Notes: generated by a model not told the origin, from the letters alone. A stretch of 64,000 nt of DNA from Deltaproteobacteria bacterium (GCA_003235365.1 QJWJ01000430.1:22624-86623); one strand, 5' to 3'; shown: positions 1 through 9,741, counted from the stretch's first letter. Program-made: numbers and translations.

Positions 1-138
1 GGCGAGTGATCACCCAACACACTGCAGAACGTCGCTGCTTGCGTAAACACGAGACAGATCGCACCTCGGGTGAGCATTAACAATCAGCCGTACCGGTGAA
101 ACAGGGCGAACGCGACGGACCGGATTACTCAGATTAAC

Positions 139-214
139 GCTTCAGCGAACGAAGCATAGTCGGTATATACGCGCGACAACGTCGCGGGGTGTGGCGTTGA
201 TATCAACATGGAGG
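139..214 (+). promoter_or_regulatory. Leader of the metalloprotease gene: weak inverted repeat, AT-rich hexamer and RBS
   Basis: The 218-bp leader contains a short inverted repeat, GCTTC-N7-GAAGC (139-155), a TATATA hexamer at 164-169 that could be a -10 element, and a GGAGG Shine-Dalgarno at 210-214, 4 nt before the ATG at 219. The RBS is clear. The promoter assignment is a guess because no convincing -35 partner is visible. Confidence 0.4.
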
Positions 215-218
215 ACCA

Positions 219-3200
219 ATGACGAGATGGGTTAATTGGTTTGGAAACGACACGCGGCGCGCAGGCAAATGGACCTGCGCGGCAAGTGTAACGTTGCTCG
301 CCTCAGCGTGCGGTATCGCAGGCTCGGGCAGCGAAGGTGGCGACGACGCACCGCGACGTGCGCCGGAACAACGCGTCGAACGGATACGCGAAGCACTGTC
401 GACGTCGGCTCCTGGTGCCCAGGTGACGACGTCAGGTGGCATCGTTCGCGCGTTTGGCGCCACCCTCGCCAGTGGCAACACTCCGGACGAAGCGGCAGCT
501 GCGTTCGTCAGAGACCAGGCGCAGACCCTCGGTGTCCGCGTCGCGGATCTGCAGCAGGTGAATGGTGGGGGTGCGCCAAGCGCCGCACCCAAGCCACTCG
601 GACTGATGCTCGATCGCGCAACGGGTAAGTACAAATTCTACTTGTATCGCTACCAGCAGCGGCGAGGCGGCACTGACGTCTACGACTCGGAGCTGCGCAC
701 TCTGGTCCGCAACGGTGGCAACAATCCGGTGGTTTGGTCGTCCTCCACCGTGAAGAGCTTGGGCTCGTTCACGGTTCCCGCCCAGGCCAAGTCACTGGCG
801 GTAAATCAGGCCAAGACACTCAGCGCTCTGCAGCAACTCACGGACTTCCAAGGTCGTCCCGTAGGTGCAGGCGCGACCATCACGAACGTGTCGACGCCGA
901 CTGCAACCATCTTCGCAGGAACGGCGCAAGCCAGCGCCGCTCCGCGAATGGCAATGACCTACGTTGCCGAAACGGCGAACCCGCCCGGCAAGTGGAAGGT
1001 CATCGCCTCGGCTGAGACTGGCGACGTGCTCCACACGGAGAGCATGATCCACTTCGTCGACGTCCAAGGGAACGTATCAGGCAACGTTACCGAGGGCGCC
1101 AAGGCAATGGACTGCTCCGACGAGGTACCCACGGCATTTGCGCAGGCTGAAGTGAGCCTGGCGGGCGGAGGCACGGCGACCACCGACGACAATGGCGACT
1201 TCACGCTCGCCAACTCGGGCAGTGGTCCGGTCGACGTCACGTCTGCCATCGGCGGCGTCTATTTCGACGTGAGCGACTACGGTGGCGCCAACGAAATCCT
1301 CACCCAGAACGTGACTCCACCTGGTCCAGTCAGTTTGCTGCACAATCCTGCAAACTCGACGGATCTACTGCGCGCGCAGTCCAACGGCTATCGCAATGCG
1401 ATGGACGTTCGGAACTTCCTCCTGCAGTACGTCCCGGACTATCCGGTCATCTCGACGCAAACCAACTTCCCGGTGTCAGTCAATCGCACAGACGGCTACT
1501 GCCCTGGAAACGCTTGGTACGACTACAGCTCGATCAACTTCTGCGTCGGGAACAGCACCTACGGGAACACGTCGTTCGGCAGTATCTCGTATCACGAGTA
1601 CGGTCACCACATCGTCACGTCGGGTGGAAGTGGTCAAGGCGCATACGGTGAAGGCATGTCCGACACGATCGCCACGCTGATCGCCCAGGACCCCGGAACC
1701 GGATATGGCTTCTACCTCAACGACTGCAGCAACCCGCTGCGCACCGCGGACAACGATTGTCAATACTCGGCAACCAGCTGCTCGTCCTGTGGCAGCGAGG
1801 TTCACGCCTGCGGCAACCTGATATCCGGCACCATCTGGAGCATTCGGGAAAACCTCGCGCTCACCGAACCGACCGACTACGTCGAGTTGATCAATTCGTT
1901 GGTGCTCAGCTCCGTGCCGATGCACACCGGAACGGCCATCGATGCGTCCATCGCCGAAGACCTGCTCATCCTCGACGACGACGATGGTGTGCTTTCGAAC
2001 GGGACGCCTCACAGTACCGAGATCTGCGATGGGTTTGCTGCCCATGGCATGACCTGCCCGATCCCCCCGAGCGGCCTGAGCGTCGGACCGAGCGATGAGG
2101 TCGACTTGGAAGGACCGACGGGCGGACCCTTCTCTCCCGATCCCGTCGACTACTCTCTGACGAACCTCGGTCCCGACGCGCAGTTGGATTATCAGATCAC
2201 CTCGAACGTCGCATGGCTGATCCCCCCTGCAGACGGGCAGGTCGCCTTGGACGAGACGGTAACCGCCAGCGTTCAGATTGACCAGGCGGAGGCTGCAGCC
2301 CTACCGAATGGCGACCACAACGGTGCATTGACGTTTACCAACCTCAACAACGGCAAGAGTACGGTGCGGTCCGTCCGGCTCCGCGTCGGCATCCCCAGCC
2401 CGGTCTACACCGAAGACTTCGAGTCCGGTCTGAACGGTTTCACGATCGACGCAGGCTCGAGCAACCTGTGGCATCTCGCATCGGACTGCGCCTCGACCCA
2501 GAGCGGGCACTCCGCACCAGCGAGTCTGTACTTCGGCAATTCGAGCTGCAACTTCGACAACGGAGACGTATTCGGAACTGCCACTTCCCCGACGATCACG
2601 GTGGAAGATACGACCCTCGTTCTGCTCCAATTGAACTACTTCCTCTCCACCGAGGGCAACGGAAGCTTCGACCGGGCCTCGGTGCAAGTGTCGGTCAACG
2701 GAGGGACGTACAACGTCGTGGCAAGCAGCTACGGTACGGGGGAACTGCTCTCCGTATCGAGCGCGGGGTGGCAATCAATCGAAGTGGACCTCACGTCCCT
2801 CGTGGCAGGGCTGCCTTCGGCAGACCTGCAGATCCGATTCGGTTTCGACTCGATCGATTCGCTGTACAACACCTACGATGGCTTCCTCGTCGACGACCTC
2901 GTCATCCGAGCGCTGGACTCGACGTGCACCACCGACGCAGACTGCGACGATGGGTTGTCATGCAGTGGTGTCGAAACCTGTGTCAACGGCAGCTGTGTGG
3001 CAGGGGACCCAATCTCCTGCGACGATGGCGTCGAGTGTACGGTGGACACGTGTGACGAGCTGACGTCTTGCGTCAACACACCCGACGATTCTGCGTGTAG
3101 CGACGGCTCGCTCTGCACGGGCGTGGAGACGTGCGATCCGCTGAGCGGGTGCCAACCAGGTACGCCACTCGATTGTGACGACGGTGATCTGTGCACCACC

Positions 3201-4694
3201 GACGGCTGTGACCCAGCCACGGGGTGTACGGCGACGCCAGTCGATTGCGACGATGGCGACGCCTGCACGGCAGAAACCTGCGATCCAGAAACCGGTTGCC
3301 AACCGGGCACCCCCATCGATTGCGACGATTCAAACGTCTGCACCACCGACAGCTGCGACTCGGCGACAGGATGTGCAAACGAACCAATCAGTTGTGACGA
3401 CGGCGACGCCTGCACGGTGGATAGCTGCGATCCCGTCACCGGCTGCAGCTCGACTCCACTCAGCTGCGACGATGGAAACGAGTGTACCGTCGACAGCTGC
3501 GATCCGGCTACGGGCTGTTCCAACACCCCGGCCACCGGTAGTTGCAGCGACGACGGTGACAGCTGCACCGACGACGTCTGCAACGGGGGCGTCTGCACCC
3601 ACCCGGACAACGGCAGCTGTGGGCCCCTGCCCTTCCTGGAAAGTGGCGGGCAGGTGGTGATGGAAGCAGAAAACTTCCACGACTACATCCCACGCGCAAA
3701 CCACACCTGGACGCCTATCAGCAACGGCAACGCCTCGGGAGGTCAATTGCTGCGAGCTGAGCCGAACGTTAACCTGAATATGAATACGGGCTACGTCACG
3801 GGCAGTCCCGAGTTGAGGTACGAGGTCAACTTCACGACCACCGGCACGTACTACGTATGGGTCAGGGGTATCGGGCCCACGCAAGATGACGACTCTTGCC
3901 ACGTAGGCATCGACGGGACCGGCCCGGGCTCATCAGATCGCATCAGTTCGTTCTCGAGCAGCCTCAGCTGGTCGCGCAACACGATGGACGGCAACGTCGC
4001 CACCATCAACGTGACGACTCCGGGCCTCCACACGATCAACGTGTGGATGCGAGAGGACGGCTTCAGCTACGACAAGCTGGTGCTGACCACCTCGTCCGGA
4101 TTCGTGCCCCAGGGCAACGGTCCGGCTCAGAGCCCCCAGGGCAACCCGGGCCAGTGCGGCAGCGATGCGGAATGCAACGATGGCAACTCCTGCACGACCG
4201 ACAGCTGCGTCGGCGGAACCTGCGAGTACGACGCCGTCCCCGACGGTGACACTTGCGGCGACGATGGCAACTCCTGCACGGACGACGTTTGCAGCGCCGG
4301 ACAGTGCACTCACCCGAACAACACCGACCCATGCGCTGACGACGGCAACAGCTGCACTGATGACATCTGTGGCGGCGGAGTGTGTACCCACCCCGACAAC
4401 GGCACATGTCAGAACAGTGGCCCGTGCGCGAGCTACTGCTCGAACCCGGTGCAGTTCAGCGGCAACTTCCAGTCCGGTAACCTCGGAACGGGAGCAACCT
4501 GCCACGAGACGACGGGCAATCTGAACGGCGGCGTATGCGGCAACTTCACGGGTGGCCGAACGCTCTCCGTCAATGGTCAGGTCATGAGCTGCAACAACGG
4601 CAACTGGCCGTCACTACCGCAAAAGGTGAACGGTGGTTACTGTGTAACGACGACCGCCGGAAACTGGGCCTGGGCCTACTTCGCCACTTGGTGA
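219..4694 (+). CDS. Secreted M36 (fungalysin-like) metalloprotease lipoprotein with Cys-rich repeats and CBM-like domain
   Basis: A 1491-aa exported protease. The N-terminus is signal-like with a possible lipobox ending at Cys31. Residues ~45-270 resemble a fungalysin/thermolysin-type propeptide. The zinc site is HEYGH at 459-463, and a GEGMSD motif supplies the likely third ligand, Glu478. Residues ~905-1135 and ~1310-1405 are tandem Cys-rich modules of the CDDGDxCTxDxC type common in myxobacterial surface proteins. Between them (~1140-1300) is a carbohydrate-binding-like beta-sandwich starting with an MEAENF motif. The last ~85 residues form a Cys/Gly/Trp-rich tail. The start is fixed by GGAGG 4 nt upstream. 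Probable role: extracellular digestion of protein, anchored to cell-surface or prey polymers. Family assignment is from motifs and layout; the substrate is unknown. Confidence 0.88.
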   Translation: MTRWVNWFGNDTRRAGKWTCAASVTLLASACGIAGSGSEGGDDAPRRAPEQRVERIREALSTSAPGAQVTTSGGIVRAFGATLASGNTPDEAAAAFVRDQAQTLGVRVADLQQVNGGGAPSAAPKPLGLMLDRATGKYKFYLYRYQQRRGGTDVYDSELRTLVRNGGNNPVVWSSSTVKSLGSFTVPAQAKSLAVNQAKTLSALQQLTDFQGRPVGAGATITNVSTPTATIFAGTAQASAAPRMAMTYVAETANPPGKWKVIASAETGDVLHTESMIHFVDVQGNVSGNVTEGAKAMDCSDEVPTAFAQAEVSLAGGGTATTDDNGDFTLANSGSGPVDVTSAIGGVYFDVSDYGGANEILTQNVTPPGPVSLLHNPANSTDLLRAQSNGYRNAMDVRNFLLQYVPDYPVISTQTNFPVSVNRTDGYCPGNAWYDYSSINFCVGNSTYGNTSFGSISYHEYGHHIVTSGGSGQGAYGEGMSDTIATLIAQDPGTGYGFYLNDCSNPLRTADNDCQYSATSCSSCGSEVHACGNLISGTIWSIRENLALTEPTDYVELINSLVLSSVPMHTGTAIDASIAEDLLILDDDDGVLSNGTPHSTEICDGFAAHGMTCPIPPSGLSVGPSDEVDLEGPTGGPFSPDPVDYSLTNLGPDAQLDYQITSNVAWLIPPADGQVALDETVTASVQIDQAEAAALPNGDHNGALTFTNLNNGKSTVRSVRLRVGIPSPVYTEDFESGLNGFTIDAGSSNLWHLASDCASTQSGHSAPASLYFGNSSCNFDNGDVFGTATSPTITVEDTTLVLLQLNYFLSTEGNGSFDRASVQVSVNGGTYNVVASSYGTGELLSVSSAGWQSIEVDLTSLVAGLPSADLQIRFGFDSIDSLYNTYDGFLVDDLVIRALDSTCTTDADCDDGLSCSGVETCVNGSCVAGDPISCDDGVECTVDTCDELTSCVNTPDDSACSDGSLCTGVETCDPLSGCQPGTPLDCDDGDLCTTDGCDPATGCTATPVDCDDGDACTAETCDPETGCQPGTPIDCDDSNVCTTDSCDSATGCANEPISCDDGDACTVDSCDPVTGCSSTPLSCDDGNECTVDSCDPATGCSNTPATGSCSDDGDSCTDDVCNGGVCTHPDNGSCGPLPFLESGGQVVMEAENFHDYIPRANHTWTPISNGNASGGQLLRAEPNVNLNMNTGYVTGSPELRYEVNFTTTGTYYVWVRGIGPTQDDDSCHVGIDGTGPGSSDRISSFSSSLSWSRNTMDGNVATINVTTPGLHTINVWMREDGFSYDKLVLTTSSGFVPQGNGPAQSPQGNPGQCGSDAECNDGNSCTTDSCVGGTCEYDAVPDGDTCGDDGNSCTDDVCSAGQCTHPNNTDPCADDGNSCTDDICGGGVCTHPDNGTCQNSGPCASYCSNPVQFSGNFQSGNLGTGATCHETTGNLNGGVCGNFTGGRTLSVNGQVMSCNNGNWPSLPQKVNGGYCVTTTAGNWAWAYFATW

Positions 4695-4706
4695 TGAACA
4701 TCGCTC

Positions 4707-4840
4707 GAGACCATCGGCGGATGGTCTCTGAGTGAACCGTGGGCGCCGTCTGCCAAGCGGCGCCCACGACGCGGGACGCCGCGACGAAAACGAAGAGAAC
4801 TGCAACGAGGAAGGCTTCGCGAATGCGAGGCCTTTTTCGT
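4707..4840 (+). terminator. Three consecutive hairpins, the last with a T-run (intrinsic terminator)
   Basis: Hairpin 1 is GAGACCATC / GATGGTCTC (4707-4715 / 4720-4728). Hairpin 2 is a 10-bp GC-rich stem (4739-4748 / 4758-4767). Hairpin 3 (~4810-4834, AAGGCTTCGC / GCGAGGCCTT with one G-T wobble) runs straight into TTTTT. The T-run on the plus strand assigns the terminator to the protease gene. The stacked stems may also block transcription coming from the convergent gene. Confidence 0.75.
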
Positions 4841-4843
4841 TCT

Positions 4844-5275
4844 TCAGTCATCGGCGTCGTGGAACGCCCAATAACGCTGTCCCAAGTAGCTCCACGCCGT
4901 CATCACGACGAACGCGCCGAACTGACTGGGCCAGTACGCCAAACGCCACCAGTCGACGAGCAACCACAACAAGCCGCTGTTGATGGCCATGCCACCGAGC
5001 TGAACCGCGAGATGTCGGGGCCCGGCCTTCGTGTGGCTGCGCTGGCTGCGAAACGTAAAAGTTCGCTGCAGCGCGTAGTTGGCGATGATGCTCGGTCCGT
5101 AGGCGAGGGCCCCGCGCAACCAAGTCGGCAGGCCGTCGATCAAGCTGACAACACCGAACAGGGCGAAGTAGATCAACGTCGAAAGAACGCCCACTGCCCC
5201 GAATCTCACGAGCTGCGTTGCGTTGCGGTAGACGACCTGGCGATCCATACGATCCAAGCGGGCGCAGAGCATCAC
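4844..5275 (-). CDS. GtrA-like family small membrane protein
   Basis: A 143-aa protein with about four hydrophobic segments. It shows the GtrA pattern: an N-terminal QLVRFGAVG entry into TM1, a YALQRTFTFRS segment after TM2 and a closing WSYLGQRYWAF. GtrA-type proteins are thought to help move polyprenyl-linked sugars across the inner membrane or act with glycosyltransferases. No glycosyltransferase lies next to it here, so the partner is unknown. It is 50 bp downstream of a lipoprotein gene on the same strand, which may be co-transcribed. The alternative start at the internal MDRQ would remove nine residues. Confidence 0.8.
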   Translation of the reverse strand: MMLCARLDRMDRQVVYRNATQLVRFGAVGVLSTLIYFALFGVVSLIDGLPTWLRGALAYGPSIIANYALQRTFTFRSQRSHTKAGPRHLAVQLGGMAINSGLLWLLVDWWRLAYWPSQFGAFVVMTAWSYLGQRYWAFHDADD

Positions 5276-5325
5276 GCCAGAGCGCGGAACACAAGCTCAC
5301 TCGGCGCGGCTTCGGCGCTTTGTAG

Positions 5326-6000
5326 TCAGGGTCGCCCGGGGAAGGCGAAGCCCCCGTCACCGAACGGATTGAACATGCTGGTCAGCGCGCACAACCCGTT
5401 GGTGCAGGCATCGCCGCCACAGTCTCGGCGGGTTTCGCAGGTTGCGCGGCAAACGTTGGGCCCGCCCCCGAGGCGAGCCGCAACCGGTTCACACACGCAA
5501 CCCGTTCCCAGATCGGAACAGGCGCTTTGACAATCGTCGTCGGTGTCGCACTCGACGATGCCGTCGATCGCGTCGATCAGGTCCGATAGCGCGCCTCCGT
5601 CTTCTGGGGACATCGAAGCCGCATCCGCCACGGCCGCCATACCCGAGTCAGTCCTGCCCGCATCGCCATCGGCGCTCCCAGCATCGCTCAGCGACGCTCC
5701 GGAGTCGGTGCCCACCATCGGCGGCACGGGCGAACCCGCGTCCGACGCTTCACCGCCAGTCGGCTTCGAGGTCGGTGACGGGTCCGCCCCGGGTTTGGTG
5801 TCGGACTCGACGGGCTCCGAGCCAGAAGAGGGAGACGGCCCGCCCGCATCGTCGAAGGTGACGTTTGCACCCGAATCCGCGCAATCGGCCCCACCACAGC
5901 CGGATTCGGTCGACGAATCATCGCCGCAGCCGATCAGCGGGACGCCGCCAACGACGGCGAGAGACAGTACTCGATGAAGAGAAGCTCGAAGCGAAGTCAT
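5326..6000 (-). CDS. Predicted lipoprotein with low-complexity linker and Cys-rich C-terminus
   Basis: A 224-aa protein if started at the internal ATG (MTSLRAS); the frame opens 5 codons earlier at 6015. A basic N-terminus and hydrophobic core lead to the lipobox LIGC. A long Asp/Ser/Gly/Pro-rich linker of ~110 residues follows, then a C-terminal part with about ten Cys. These are spaced like the short Cys-rich modules in other exported proteins of this window. The protein is probably anchored at the cell surface. No enzymatic motif is seen and the function is unknown. It is upstream of the GtrA-like gene in the same direction. Confidence 0.7.
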   Translation of the reverse strand: MTSLRASLHRVLSLAVVGGVPLIGCGDDSSTESGCGGADCADSGANVTFDDAGGPSPSSGSEPVESDTKPGADPSPTSKPTGGEASDAGSPVPPMVGTDSGASLSDAGSADGDAGRTDSGMAAVADAASMSPEDGGALSDLIDAIDGIVECDTDDDCQSACSDLGTGCVCEPVAARLGGGPNVCRATCETRRDCGGDACTNGLCALTSMFNPFGDGGFAFPGRP

Positions 6001-6142
6001 GGCGTGACAATGCATCGCATCATCAGACTCCGCCCGAGTTTCTTCTGCCGTGTTGCGCCGATTGCACCAGGACGGCGCCTACGCGGGAACTCGCCCGTAG
6101 CAGGGTTGCATTGTTCCCCCTCTGGTTGAACCGGGCGTTCCC

Positions 6143-6616
6143 TCAACGACGCCGTTCTATCACCCTGGAACGGACCCCCTCGAAGTACACGACCCCTGCC
6201 TGATGGGCTTCGATTCCACGGCAGTGCAGCTCGATCACGGCGTCGACGAGCTGGTGCGGCGCAACAGCCCGAGCCAAACCGCCGCACCCAGCGATCCATT
6301 GAGCCACCTCGGACAGCCGAGAACTGGTGAAGCTCAGATGCACTGAACCGTCCATCCGCTCGTCAATCCGTTGGTCTGCACCCCATGCTCGGCGAGTCGC
6401 CGAGGACAAAACGTCGGGGCTGAGTTCGATCACCATGTCGTACCTGGGCTTACCATCCAAGGCAGCCAGGGCCGACACCCCAATGGAAACGGACCGAGCC
6501 CGCTTGGCTCGAATCGGTTTCGTCGATGGTGGTCCGCTCGCATCCGATGTCCCCGCCACACGCAGCTGCGCCCCCCCGCTGTGCCCCACTACTCGACTCT
6601 TCTGCTCGTTGACCAT
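6143..6616 (-). CDS. Orphan WYL C-terminal (WCX-like) domain protein, probable remnant of a WYL regulator
   Basis: A 157-aa protein from an ATG preceded by AGGAGG with 4-nt spacing, the best RBS in this part of the window. Residues ~45-140 match the C-terminal extension of WYL transcription regulators. They show a GKPRYDMVIELSP beta-strand, a basic/acidic middle, DGSVHLSF, then LSEVAQWIAGCG and an APHQLVDAV helix. The usual N-terminal HTH and WYL ligand-binding domains are missing, and the first ~40 residues are low-complexity. The frame stays open upstream for 170 codons but that part overlaps the next gene and looks non-coding. It could be a decayed regulator or a true stand-alone binding domain. 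WCX assignment is by eye. Confidence 0.6.
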   Translation of the reverse strand: MVNEQKSRVVGHSGGAQLRVAGTSDASGPPSTKPIRAKRARSVSIGVSALAALDGKPRYDMVIELSPDVLSSATRRAWGADQRIDERMDGSVHLSFTSSRLSEVAQWIAGCGGLARAVAPHQLVDAVIELHCRGIEAHQAGVVYFEGVRSRVIERRR

Positions 6617-6881
6617 CGCCCCTCCTTGGATCACCCAACCCCGAATCCTTTGTTTCCCCGGTTTCCGGGAGCGCGTCAAGTGGAACAACGAAGTGCCACA
6701 GGTTACGCACACTTGCGCATCTGATCCCAAACGGAACACGTACGCAGTACGGCCCCCAACTACATCAGGGGCGTTCAGTATCAACGCGGCGACGACTCCG
6801 CCACGCAGTTCACCTGAAACGAGACATCGAACTGGTCGATGAGGCTTCCCAACCGAGCGAGGAATTACTGAAGTACGAGCG

Positions 6882-9311
6882 TCAAAGCCCGAGCCGCCTG
6901 CGCGCCTCGCGGGACGTCGGACGTAGGCGAGCCGCCTCGAGCCACGCCCGCTTGGCGAGTTCTGGGTGCTTGTTCTCGGCATGTACGTCGCCCAGAGCCA
7001 GCTGCGCTTCGAAGCAAGTCGCGTCGAGTCGAACCGCCGTCGCGGCGTGCTTCTCTGCGATCTGAAGTTCGCCGCCACGCAGCGAAACTTCCGCAAGGCC
7101 GGCGTGAGCGAGCGCGTTGTTTCCATCGAGCGTCACGGCGCGACGGAACAACCGTTCACCTTGTCCAGGGTCCAGTGCTCGGAGCGCCTTGTAGCCGGCG
7201 TTGGTGTACTTGCGCGCCACCTGCCGAATGACGCGGATGTCTGCGGCGGACACGTTCATCGCGTCGTGCAGCAGCGCCCTCGCCTCGTCCAGTCGCCCTT
7301 GACGATTCCTCACGTCCGCGAGTAGCTGCTTGACCTCGGGGTCGCTGGGGTGCTTGGCGTACGCCCACTGCGCCCAATTCGTCGCCGCATCGATGTTGTT
7401 CTGCGAAAAGTGGAACCGGATGAGCCCTTCAGCGCCGGGCCCCGCCGGATCCATCACGACCGAAACACAGAGCAACTCTTCAGCCTTGACCATGTCGCCC
7501 ACTTGAACTGCCTTGCGAGCCATGCGCCATGCAGATTTGGCTTGGTGCGGCTGAGGCAGTGGAGGCTGTTTGTCATTTATCCATCGCCCACACCCCGAGG
7601 GAAACGGGCTATCAGCAGCCGGCTTCGGGATGGCTTCGGGTGCGGTGGCAACTCTGTCGACTGATTCCGGTTCAGCCCGAGCACCGACAGCAGCCGGTGC
7701 GGTGGGGCTGGCGACGGGAGTTGACGCAGCGGCGACAGGTTTCGCAGCGGTGCGACTCGCGACCGGCGTCGCTGTGACGAGCGGCCACAATGCGACGAGG
7801 AGGGCTCCGGTCGAAGCCATTCCGCCCGCCATCGCGACGGCGTTTCGCCCCGTCGGTCCCAGGCTGCGCCAACGGGACAGCACGCGTCGGGCCAGCGGCC
7901 CAGACGACAGCCGGTCGAACGAGTCGATGAACATCCGCCAGTTTCTCCAGCGCGGACGCGCCGGCAGTTGGGGCGTGCCGTAGACAGCGTGTGCTTTCAG
8001 AATCGCGTCGATCGCACCGAGTGACCGGATCCCCGTCAGGTCCACGCCGGTGCGCAGCGAGAAGTTCGCCCCGGTCGCGCAGAGCAATCCGTCCAACGCC
8101 GCACCACAATCACTCTCCGCACAACGGCGACCGTCGAACGCGACGGCGTGGAGCTCACCGCGACACAACAGGACCTGCCACGTGTGAGCCTGATCGGTCA
8201 CGGTCAACTCCGCGGGAGCGGGGATTGATGCAGCCGCTCGCAAAAACTTCGCAGGGCCGACCAGACTGCAATCGACGGTGTGCCCCCCGAGCAGTGCCGC
8301 GACGACATCGTGCTCCGGCTGCCAGTGGGGCAAGACCAGGAGCTTGAGCGACTCGTGGTCGACGCGGCTCGTCGCTTCGTCGAACACGCTCGCCCAACGC
8401 ACTGGAACCACGCGCGTCCACCTGAGCCGAGAATCTTTTGAAAAAGCCTCGAGCAGCCCGGCAGAGGCGCTGAGCTCCGACTCGGAGAGCAAGACACCGC
8501 AGGCATCCAGATCGCGCATCGCCGCTAACCGAGCCGGCGACGGAACGGTTCGGCTGAGCTCGACACGGGCCCCGACACGTTCCAACGCGCTGGCAATCGC
8601 ATGAGCGCGGCTGACGTCGTCGTCCAGCAGCAGCCAACGCGACCCGGTCACCGTCATGTCTCGGGGCATCAGCGACGCCGCCCCCGCGACGACCGAACCG
8701 GGCGCGCCAGAGGTCTGTGAAACAGGAACGGGCGTCACCGCGGCCATCGGTTGTCCGGCGACCGTTGGGAGTTTGGGCGGTTGCGGGAACCTCAGGGCGT
8801 CCATCGCCGATAGCGAGAAGCCTGACCGCGGCTCTGGGCTGCCGTTCGGTCCTCGATGCGCTGGCCCGCGCGAGTGCGACATCGGCGGCTCAGCAGAGAG
8901 TCGCTTCTGAACGTTGGAGTCCGCTTCGAACTCGTCGCGATTGGCAGCAGGCCCTCTGGAAGCCCCCTTCCTGTCGAGGGTGGTCCCAATGCACTTCAAC
9001 ACCTGGCGAGCCACGTCATCGGCTGAACCCATTGGCAACACCCAACTGACGAGCAATTCCGCTGCAGCGCCGAATGGCAACTGCATGGGGTCACCCAAAA
9101 CGACGATCGGCGGCTGGGCCGCGCCCAGTCCGCCTCGCAATTGAGACAGTCGTCGTTCGACGGCAACCAAGTAGTTGCCTTGCGCCAACAGCAATACGTC
9201 GTTTGCCGCTGGCGACCAGCCACCGAGTGATGGCTCGACGTTCTGACAATCGAGGCCAGCCCGTTGTAGCGCCGACGCAACTCCGGGCGGCAACGCCGAA
9301 GCACCGATCAC
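6882..9311 (-). CDS. Pseudo-receiver / TPR membrane protein
   Basis: About 809 aa. Residues 1-110 and ~225-340 both look like CheY-fold receivers (VRLFVIGAS just upstream of the start, and WLLLDDD) but lack a clear phospho-acceptor Asp. Residues ~385-460 (GELHAVAFDG...IRSLGAIDAIL) may be a DUF4388-like segment. One membrane helix follows (~495-520), then an Ala/Pro linker and C-terminal TPR-like helical repeats (~595-809). It is probably a scaffold that passes protein-protein signals. The only canonical start is GTG at 9311, without a visible SD. Receiver-like sequence continues upstream in frame to 9452, so a non-canonical or mis-sequenced start is possible. Confidence 0.7.
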   Translation of the reverse strand: MIGASALPPGVASALQRAGLDCQNVEPSLGGWSPAANDVLLLAQGNYLVAVERRLSQLRGGLGAAQPPIVVLGDPMQLPFGAAAELLVSWVLPMGSADDVARQVLKCIGTTLDRKGASRGPAANRDEFEADSNVQKRLSAEPPMSHSRGPAHRGPNGSPEPRSGFSLSAMDALRFPQPPKLPTVAGQPMAAVTPVPVSQTSGAPGSVVAGAASLMPRDMTVTGSRWLLLDDDVSRAHAIASALERVGARVELSRTVPSPARLAAMRDLDACGVLLSESELSASAGLLEAFSKDSRLRWTRVVPVRWASVFDEATSRVDHESLKLLVLPHWQPEHDVVAALLGGHTVDCSLVGPAKFLRAAASIPAPAELTVTDQAHTWQVLLCRGELHAVAFDGRRCAESDCGAALDGLLCATGANFSLRTGVDLTGIRSLGAIDAILKAHAVYGTPQLPARPRWRNWRMFIDSFDRLSSGPLARRVLSRWRSLGPTGRNAVAMAGGMASTGALLVALWPLVTATPVASRTAAKPVAAASTPVASPTAPAAVGARAEPESVDRVATAPEAIPKPAADSPFPSGCGRWINDKQPPLPQPHQAKSAWRMARKAVQVGDMVKAEELLCVSVVMDPAGPGAEGLIRFHFSQNNIDAATNWAQWAYAKHPSDPEVKQLLADVRNRQGRLDEARALLHDAMNVSAADIRVIRQVARKYTNAGYKALRALDPGQGERLFRRAVTLDGNNALAHAGLAEVSLRGGELQIAEKHAATAVRLDATCFEAQLALGDVHAENKHPELAKRAWLEAARLRPTSREARRRLGL

Positions 9312-9741
9312 GAAGAGCCGAACGGTCGCAGACGCGCCACGCGCGTACGACGACCACTGTGGCCCACGATTCGTCGACGTCGTTTGAAAGACACCCTTCG
9401 GAATCGGAGGAGCCTTGGAGGGACTTGCTGCGGAGGTCGCGATAACGTGACTTTAGCGCCGTACCGAGACGACGCAGCTCAATGTGGCAATCGAGATCGT
9501 GGAATCTCTCGGTCTGCTCCCTGCGTTCACGCGGACGCACACGTATGCTGCTGGTAATGTCTGACGGCAAGCGCACTACCCGACCTCACTCGCTGAGCGA
9601 TGGGCGGACGACGCCTCACGTCGACGGAAGCGGGACGAGCTTGGGGCGAGCGAGCCAAGTACGCGCGCATTGGGCGGGGCGTGACTCTCGCTTCGTCGAT
9701 GCCGAGTTCGCCCACACCACCACCGATGTACCCGCGGGGCG
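9312..9741. other. 430-bp gap between two minus-strand genes
   Basis: No supported gene. The frame of the pseudo-receiver/TPR gene stays open up to a stop near 9454, and its last part encodes a plausible beta-strand, so coding may extend into 9312-9451 without a canonical start. From 9452 to 9741 I see nothing beyond random short frames. Confidence 0.5.

Noticed and set aside
2873..3610. Minus-strand 245-aa reading frame with repeated Ser/Gln/Leu pattern
   Set aside because: It is the complement of the tandem Cys-rich modules of the protease gene; the periodicity comes from the codons of the real repeats.
6617..7126. Upstream extension of the WCX-like ORF
   Set aside because: The residues are Arg/Ser-rich, the first half overlaps the pseudo-receiver/TPR gene, and the ideal RBS sits at 6616.
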